NCBI RefSeq assembly: GCF_018320785.1 | Contig: NC_054877.1 | Span: forward strand, 10,683,030 to 10,747,029 | Reading direction: 5' to 3' | Source: Cheilinus undulatus | Lineage: Eukaryota; Chordata; Actinopteri; Labriformes; Labridae | DNA length: 64,000 nucleotides | In this document: piece after piece, positions 59,901 to 64,000 of the stretch | Position numbering within the stretch: position 1 is the first letter of the stretch | Layout of the letters: every line of letters starts with the position of its first letter | Translations under genes and position numbers: made by a program | The notes under the pieces: generated by a model | Told to the model about the DNA's origin: nothing | Databases searched by the model: none | What the model saw: only the letters and a program-made list of their open reading frames with translations

Positions 59901-59914
59901 CATCTCTGTGGTGA
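44915..59914 (+). CDS. parp2: Poly(ADP-ribose) polymerase 2 with an added WWE domain, 17 exons
   Basis: Exons are 44915-44987, 46183-46392, 46595-46753, 46965-47035, 49036-49086, 49249-49345, 49485-49560, 49647-49749, 49867-50020, 50293-50431, 50538-50601, 50714-50848, 53853-53980, 54093-54192, 54973-55071, 55932-56056 and 59755-59914, giving 647 aa. It uses NAD to add ADP-ribose chains at DNA breaks in the nucleus. Order: short basic N terminus; a WWE-like domain (residues 25-94, exon 2); an acidic linker with the nuclear signal KRRK; WGR (about 165-275, RWGRVG); helical regulatory domain (about 290-420); and ADP-ribosyltransferase domain with the H-Y-E triad at His492 (LLWHGSR), Tyr526 (GKGIYFADM) and Glu622 (YNEFIVYN). 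Human PARP2 is 583 aa and has no WWE. Intron 8 starts with gcaaag (GC-AG). Confidence 0.95.
45499..45560. mobile_element. hAT-like terminal fragment
   Basis: AGGGATGCACCAATTCTGATACC resembles the ends of a common hAT family in vertebrates (AGGGATGCACCGAT type) when shortened to its first 15 bases. No partner end is visible, so this is a remnant in parp2 intron 1. Confidence 0.4.
45820..46100. repeat. Probable retroposon-derived repeat
   Basis: Phrases such as 'ttattaacccccaaggagaaattc' and 'gggactggaaccagtaacccttcagttcccaa' cut down from a common fish repeat that ends in 'gagctactgcc'. It occupies the end of parp2 intron 1, about 80 bases before the WWE exon. Confidence 0.4.
48485..48785 (+). 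mobile_element. tRNA-derived SINE
   Basis: The head contains an A-box-like TGGCTCAATAAGTAG (about 48491) and a B-box-like GAGTTCAGTCTCC (about 48535), both for RNA polymerase III. The body 'ctcctgcagtcacatgtcgatgtg' and the tail 'caaatccatttaccatttt' are typical of a widespread teleost SINE. It lies in parp2 intron 4 in the sense orientation and is moderately diverged. Confidence 0.7.
52173..52452. mobile_element. Short hAT-type MITE with 8-bp target duplication
   Basis: The left end CAGTGGTTCCCAGCC and the right end (reverse complement CCTTGGTTCCCGACC) are flanked by exact 8-bp direct repeats CTCTAAAG at 52165-52172 and 52453-52460, the hallmark of hAT insertion. The 280-bp element is noncoding. 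The 123-codon frame across 52100-52471 is an artefact. A further hAT-like right end ('gttgagaaaggctg') follows at about 52690. Confidence 0.8.
57060..57330. repeat. MITE-like teleost repeat
   Basis: The left edge 'aaagtgggggtattatgcc' and the interior 'gttcacagctcaaaaaactcctcatgtttctc' are wording of a common fish MITE. The ends are not resolved. Confidence 0.35.
57370..59400 (-). mobile_element. Non-LTR retrotransposon (LINE) remnant with reverse transcriptase pieces
   Basis: On the minus strand, 59400-59280 holds a degraded SEAFDTVD motif, 59276-59091 holds [14 protein letters not shown] and YVDDTVIYC (core RT motifs), and 59094-58762 holds the thumb-like [13 protein letters not shown]. 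Wording at 57376-57540 ('aagcctcattgagatcaag') belongs to the 3' part of such elements. The group is the jockey/CR1/L2/Rex1 cluster; the exact family is not certain. The 5' half is missing, the frame is broken by several stops, and a hAT-like element splits it at 57752-58602. It lies in parp2 intron 16 in antisense. Confidence 0.75.
57752..58602. mobile_element. hAT-like element inserted in the LINE
   Basis: The ends AGAGTTGTTCCGATTCTG and AAAGATGTTCCGATACC (reverse complement) are flanked by exact 8-bp repeats ACTTTTCA at 57744-57751 and 58603-58610. Near each end, imperfect 'ggtatcggatcggtactcgg' wording recurs. The interior is noncoding. The size and the 8-bp duplication indicate a nonautonomous hAT. 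Confidence 0.75.
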
Positions 59915-61840
59915 GCTTGGCCCAGTCTGGAGGATCAGAGGTTATGCTGTCAGTCCGTCTCTCTTCGTATAAAATTAGATGCTGGTTAGCTCTTGGTTTT
60001 TGGTATAACATCTTTAACTGTTGCTCTGTTTGATAAAAGACATCTGTACTTTTCAGTGACACTGATCCGTAAGAATAATTTGAAAAAATGACAATATACA
60101 GAAAAAAGAAAAAAAACCTGGCGACTTTTTTGATGAAAAATGAGTAAACAAGGTTATGCATTTATAAATTCTCCTCTGGGTGCTTCTAAAATGAAATGAC
60201 ATCTTTTTACCTTGGTTATATGTTAGTTAAGCTGTTGGTTGAAGATTTCCTCTTTTCTCTGGTGTTTAATGGACAAAAGGATTCATGGATTATTTGGAAA
60301 TTTAAATAGTTTTTGTATGCAGCCTCCATCGAGGTCCACAGCAGGATTTGACTAATTCAATGCTAAACTGTAAATAGTAGGCTTGGTCGTTGTACTGAAT
60401 TTTTGGGATATATCAACATTTTTTCAAGTTATACCTAGGGTAACCCATTACGGTATACATTACTAAAGTTTTTGTTAATTTTGATTGGGAAAAAATAGAT
60501 GCCAAAAAAAACATTGTTTACAGTAAGAACCACTACAGTTATTTGCTTATTGACCACAAGATAATCCATTTAAGCTGTTTAGGCTGAATGGGAAACTTTT
60601 GTTTTGTAGCGGTGTAACAGTCTGAACAGTCACAGTTCAGGGTTCGCAGTTTGATGCATGTAGTCGCATGACAAATACGTCTGAATAAAAGAAAGAAAAA
60701 AAGACAAACACATGACAGAATTTACATACCTATTTAGGAGGCAGTAACACTCGAAACAGTTTGCTAACAGAGAACAAAGAAGAGGAAGAAGCAGGCACAA
60801 CTAAACACAGGAAGATGAGAAGGTAGATTCAGTAGAAAGAGCAGCAGTGCTCCGAGACCCGCCAGTTTTTTTTATCCCACTCCTGAACTTTTCTACACTG
60901 TTTATTAAAAGCCTCTGGATGGGAGAGTAGAGAGGGATGACGACACAGCCAGTGCGAATATGTTTTAAAGTCTATATGTATATATGCAGCAGTAGAGTGC
61001 ACTTGCTTTAAGTGAGTATTCAAGTGCTCTGCTCAGGCTCCAGTACAATATCCCACCCTGTTAGCTAGTCTAGGGCCTTTCACTAACTTACACAAGTCAT
61101 GATACTGTACAAGTGACCACTGCACCATGAAACACTTCATAAATCAAGATAATCACAGGCCATACCAAGTATCAGAGGTTGTTCTACATAACACTAGATG
61201 GACACTGTTAACTACACTACTGTCAACGTAGAATGAATAAATGAGCTAAACCTAGAATTGTAAATCCAGAAATTTAGGTTGCTTTTACTTTCCCATTGAA
61301 TCAAACGCAAACCGGACCATGACCCCAAGGTACAAACTGAGCTGTGACCTCTGTAAACTGTTACACCCCTAATTACTTGTTAAAATCAACCTGTTTGATA
61401 CCACTATACAACACAATAGTCATAGACAGACAATATTGGGTACATTCTTGTTTTTATTGATCAAAAAATAATGGGCAAACTCCTGCACACTGTCTAAATT
61501 GCTCAAATACATCAGCAATATTTAGAAAAGCGAGTGCTGCTCACGAGTACTTATGGGGGTTCCCTCACTCCCCGCCAGTTTCAGCCACTTTTACCAATGT
61601 ATATGTGCAAGTTAGACAGTAATCTCTCTCTCTCTCTTTTGATGAGGAATAATAAAAGAAATGAAACTGATGTTACTGAATCCGTAACGGTATTGAAGTG
61701 TAGGGAAAATTTTGACAACATACGAAAATGTTGTGGCTGCCAATATGGCTGTTCAATTTACACAGAGTGTAAGAGTTTGCAATTTTTGATCATTGTACAT
61801 TACTTGGTGGTAGGATTTTTGTTGCTGTGTGTAATCAAAC
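59915..61840. other. parp2 3' flank, no further gene recognised
   Basis: This stretch must contain the parp2 3' UTR. An AATAAA at 60684-60689 is one candidate signal, but none is decisive. A run of CT units sits at 61625-61640. No coding or RNA gene was recognised. Confidence 0.4.
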
Positions 61841-61849
61841 AGGTTTCTT

Positions 61850-62645
61850 GGCCAGACTTTATTACAGTGGGCCCTAAATACCGAGTAATTTTGATAGTAA
61901 TACGTGTTATTATCTATTAATTTCTCAAGAATAAGGTGGTTATTACCCAGTAATAAGCCAAGTAATAAATCAGAAATATGATAATATTAAGGAAGTATTT
62001 ACCTTGTAATAATGTATTGATTGTCAAGTAATTCCTTTTAATATTGAGTTATTCTCTGGTAAATAGTTGGTATTTTATCCTAACTCCTTAAACCTAACTT
62101 TACCCCAGCCCCTTACCCAAACCATAAAAAATACTTAGAAACAATCCAGGAAGGACTTACTGTAATTGTCGCAATAATACAAGGGTTAAGGTTAGAGGGT
62201 TAAAGGGCTAGGGTTAGGGTCAAATACCATCTGATTACCAGAGAATTGCCACACTAATGCAAAATATTACTTGATGATAAATTATTACTGGGTAAATCCT
62301 TTTGGGTTTGTTAGTTTGTTTGTTAGTTTGTTAACAACATAACTCAAAAAGTTATGGACAGATTTTGATGAAATTTTCAGGAAATGTCAGAAATTGCATA
62401 AGGAAGAACTGATTAGATTTTGGGAGTGATCCAGATCACTCCGTCTGGGTTCCAAGAATTTTTAAATGATTCCTTACTATTGGGAGATAGGGCTAATGGC
62501 GGAGGTCTGCGCTCTCCGAGTGTTTTTCTAGTTATTATTTACATCCTTATTCTTGAGAAATTACTTGATTTTTAAACTTATAACTATAGAATTACATGGA
62601 AATTATGGCCCACTAAAATAAAGTGCTACCCGATATATTTTTAAG
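61850..62645. mobile_element. Fold-back element with degenerate telomere-like core
   Basis: The arm at about 61850-61945 ('actttattacagtgggcc' to 'atttctcaagaataagg') matches the reverse complement of about 62545-62645 ('actttattttagtgggcc' to 'atttctcaagaataagg'). The centre has 'ctaactccttaaacctaac' near 62080 and, inverted, 'gggttaaggttagaggg' and 'ctagggttagggt' near 62180-62220. A further unit at about 62300-62533 appears inserted into it. Confidence 0.65.
62300..62533. mobile_element. Inserted repeat with a Helitron-like right end
   Basis: The unit starts with 'tttgttagtttgtttgtt', contains 'cataactcaaaaagttatgg' and ends 'ggcggaggtctgcgctctcc' then 'gagtgtttttctagt'. This wording recurs in many animal genomes. 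The CTAG end next to T after a GC-rich stretch recalls Helitron termini, but I could not confirm a 5' TC end or a clear hairpin. Confidence 0.3.
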
Positions 62646-63390
62646 TTTGAAAACAAAAGAGCATATTTTTCGGTATAGTGACAACCATTTTTATTTGTTA
62701 CAGAAAAGTCGAGATACATATCTACATACTGTGTATCACCTTTCAGCGAAAAATGAATCAGAACATGATTTTTGCTCCTTATTGGCTAACTCTTGTTAAA
62801 AGGAATGTGCATTTTTAATTCCAAGCAAGAAAAAGTCGACAAAACTAGTTCATTTCTTGTTTACAGGGGGTTTTCAATGATTATATCACATTAAATCTCG
62901 TTCTTGATGAGTCGGAAACTGATGTGGGTCCTGCTCAGAGAGACTTTAGGTGCACTGTGCTGCTGATAGAGCTGTGGTCAGGGTAAAATCTAAGGAAGGA
63001 TTTCTGTAATACAGAATGAATATGCAGATTATTTTGCACTATTTTTTATCTTTGTTCTTATCAGTGTAAGCTCTACTGTATTGCATGCTACAAATGATAC
63101 TATTCAGTGCATCTATGCCTTTGCTTTGGTGCTCTATTAAACATAAATGGCCTTATGGATTTATTTTCATCATGGGTTTGACAGATTAAAGCGTTTGTAT
63201 TTCATGGATTTAATTAGGAGGTTCTTAATGCGGGTTTGACGTGAGCATCTAGACTAAATAGTTACCTGAAAGTCTTTAGATGTGTCTCACTAAACTTTAA
63301 AATGAAACTGAATGCTTCTTTTGCTCTGTTTTTTTTTTTTTTTTTTGTAAAATCTTTGAACGTGTAGTCAGCTACCACAAAAATGATACA

Positions 63391-63415
63391 ATTTATTATG
63401 TTCATTTTTTTTATT
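63391..63415 (-). terminator. Polyadenylation signals for the lifeguard gene
   Basis: The minus strand has AATAAA at about 63397-63392 and again near 63414-63409, roughly 165-185 bases after the stop codon of the minus-strand gene at 63577. Confidence 0.45.
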
Positions 63416-63576
63416 GATGTAAAACTGACAAAAAGACAAAACTCTGTCACCAAAGGTGATGAATTCATGAATTTCCTCATAGAATAGGATTCATTTATAA
63501 ATTTCTCATTTGAATAATAAAGAACATTTCCATAGCAGCTATAGACTGGAGTGTCTGCATGTGTGTGTCTGTGGTT

Positions 63577-63723
63577 TCAGCTGTATTGTCCCATTATCTG
63601 AAGGAACCAGATGAAGATGATCACGATGTCCAGGTAAATCAGGAGGGCAGCAAAGACATATTCCTCAGGATCCACACGGTCTTTCATCTTCCCCGTCATC
63701 AGCTGAACGTCGATCAACAAACA
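63577..63723 (-). CDS. Last coding exon of a lifeguard/TMBIM family protein (partial)
   Basis: The minus strand has an acceptor (ccgtctcag) just above 63723 and then an open frame to a TGA at 63579-63577. It reads LLIDVQLMTGKMKD, then DPEEYVFAALLIYLDI, and ends FLQIMGQYS. The pattern Asp-x-Gln-Leu-(6-12 residues)-PEEYxFAALxxYLDI is the C-terminal signature of the Bax inhibitor-1/lifeguard family (TMBIM1, GRINA, FAIM2, TMBIM4). These are multi-pass membrane proteins of the Golgi, ER or plasma membrane that modulate calcium and apoptosis. Upstream exons lie beyond the window, so the member cannot be named. Confidence 0.8.
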   Translation of the reverse strand, partial: CLLIDVQLMTGKMKDRVDPEEYVFAALLIYLDIVIIFIWFLQIMGQYS

Positions 63724-64000
63724 CTGAGACGGACAAGACGAGGCAGTGACAGGGTGAGAGAAATAAGAGGTACAGGTTCACTACTGCTCAGTTACTAGAC
63801 AGAAATGATGCAGATTTACCAAGAAACTTCACAGAGAGATGTCATAATGCCTAAAATATGTGCAAGTAGCCTGCTTGTAAGATAATCTTGCCCATGCTAC
63901 CTCATTTGTTAAATGGCGTTTGTTGTTTTAGGGGAAAGGGATTTATGTAAACTATAAAGGTAAACTTTGTACTTAATGTTGATATATAGTACAGTTAAAT

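Noticed and set aside
62170-62225. Interstitial telomere array
   Set aside because: The TTAGGG-like units are irregular and sit symmetrically inside a fold-back element, so they are part of that repeat.

Overview
The window looks like nuclear DNA of a ray-finned fish, most likely a percomorph teleost. The gene content is vertebrate: an ltb4r-like receptor, sdr39u1, TRIM35-like genes, mettl17, parp2 and a lifeguard/TMBIM gene. Most of these have human counterparts on chromosome 14q11-q12 (recalled from general knowledge, not checked here). Introns and spacers are AT-rich and full of teleost-type Tc1/mariner, hAT, MITE, SINE and LINE sequence. I cannot assign a species.

Layout from left to right. 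Positions 1-17.7 kb hold a plus-strand leukotriene B4 receptor-like GPCR with a candidate noncoding first exon near 1.85 kb, an 8.7-kb first intron and four coding exons (10536-17345, 373 aa). Its introns hold a degraded Tc1/mariner copy (8718-10233), two related fold-back MITEs (12.1 and 13.8 kb), an AGCTA-rich palindromic block and a hAT-like repeat. A rearranged Tc1 copy (18118-18982) follows. Around 19.95-21.46 kb is an unrecognised minus-strand spliced transcription unit. sdr39u1 is on the plus strand at 22402-25461 (6 exons, 303 aa). A hAT-like repeat with an internal minisatellite follows (26243-27190). A direct tandem duplication (27.74-30.84 and 30.85-34.35 kb) carries two intronless minus-strand TRIM genes; one is complete and the other has lost RING and B-box. 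After another repeat patch comes mettl17 on the minus strand (36741-44399, 14 exons, 460 aa). It shares a 515-bp head-to-head promoter region with parp2 on the plus strand (44915-59914, 17 exons, 647 aa). The far right holds a fold-back element and the last coding exon of a minus-strand lifeguard (Bax inhibitor-1 family) gene.

The most striking observation is in parp2. Its second exon (46183-46392, 70 codons, phase 1 at both ends) encodes what reads as a WWE domain, a fold that in other proteins binds ADP-ribose chains. Human PARP2 as I recall it has no such domain. This fish PARP2 would therefore pair a poly(ADP-ribose) reader with the WGR and catalytic domains. Other points are two GC-AG introns (sdr39u1 intron 4, parp2 intron 8), a GPCR of a usually intronless-coding family that is split by introns, a decoy-like RING-less TRIM paralogue, and nested or fold-back transposons with identifiable target-site duplications.

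The genes have no evident shared pathway. mettl17 (mitochondrial ribosome) and parp2 (DNA repair) may be co-regulated through a shared NRF1-type promoter. All gene models were built by eye from splice signals and reading-frame continuity; in each multi-exon model the exon lengths add up to a whole number of codons.
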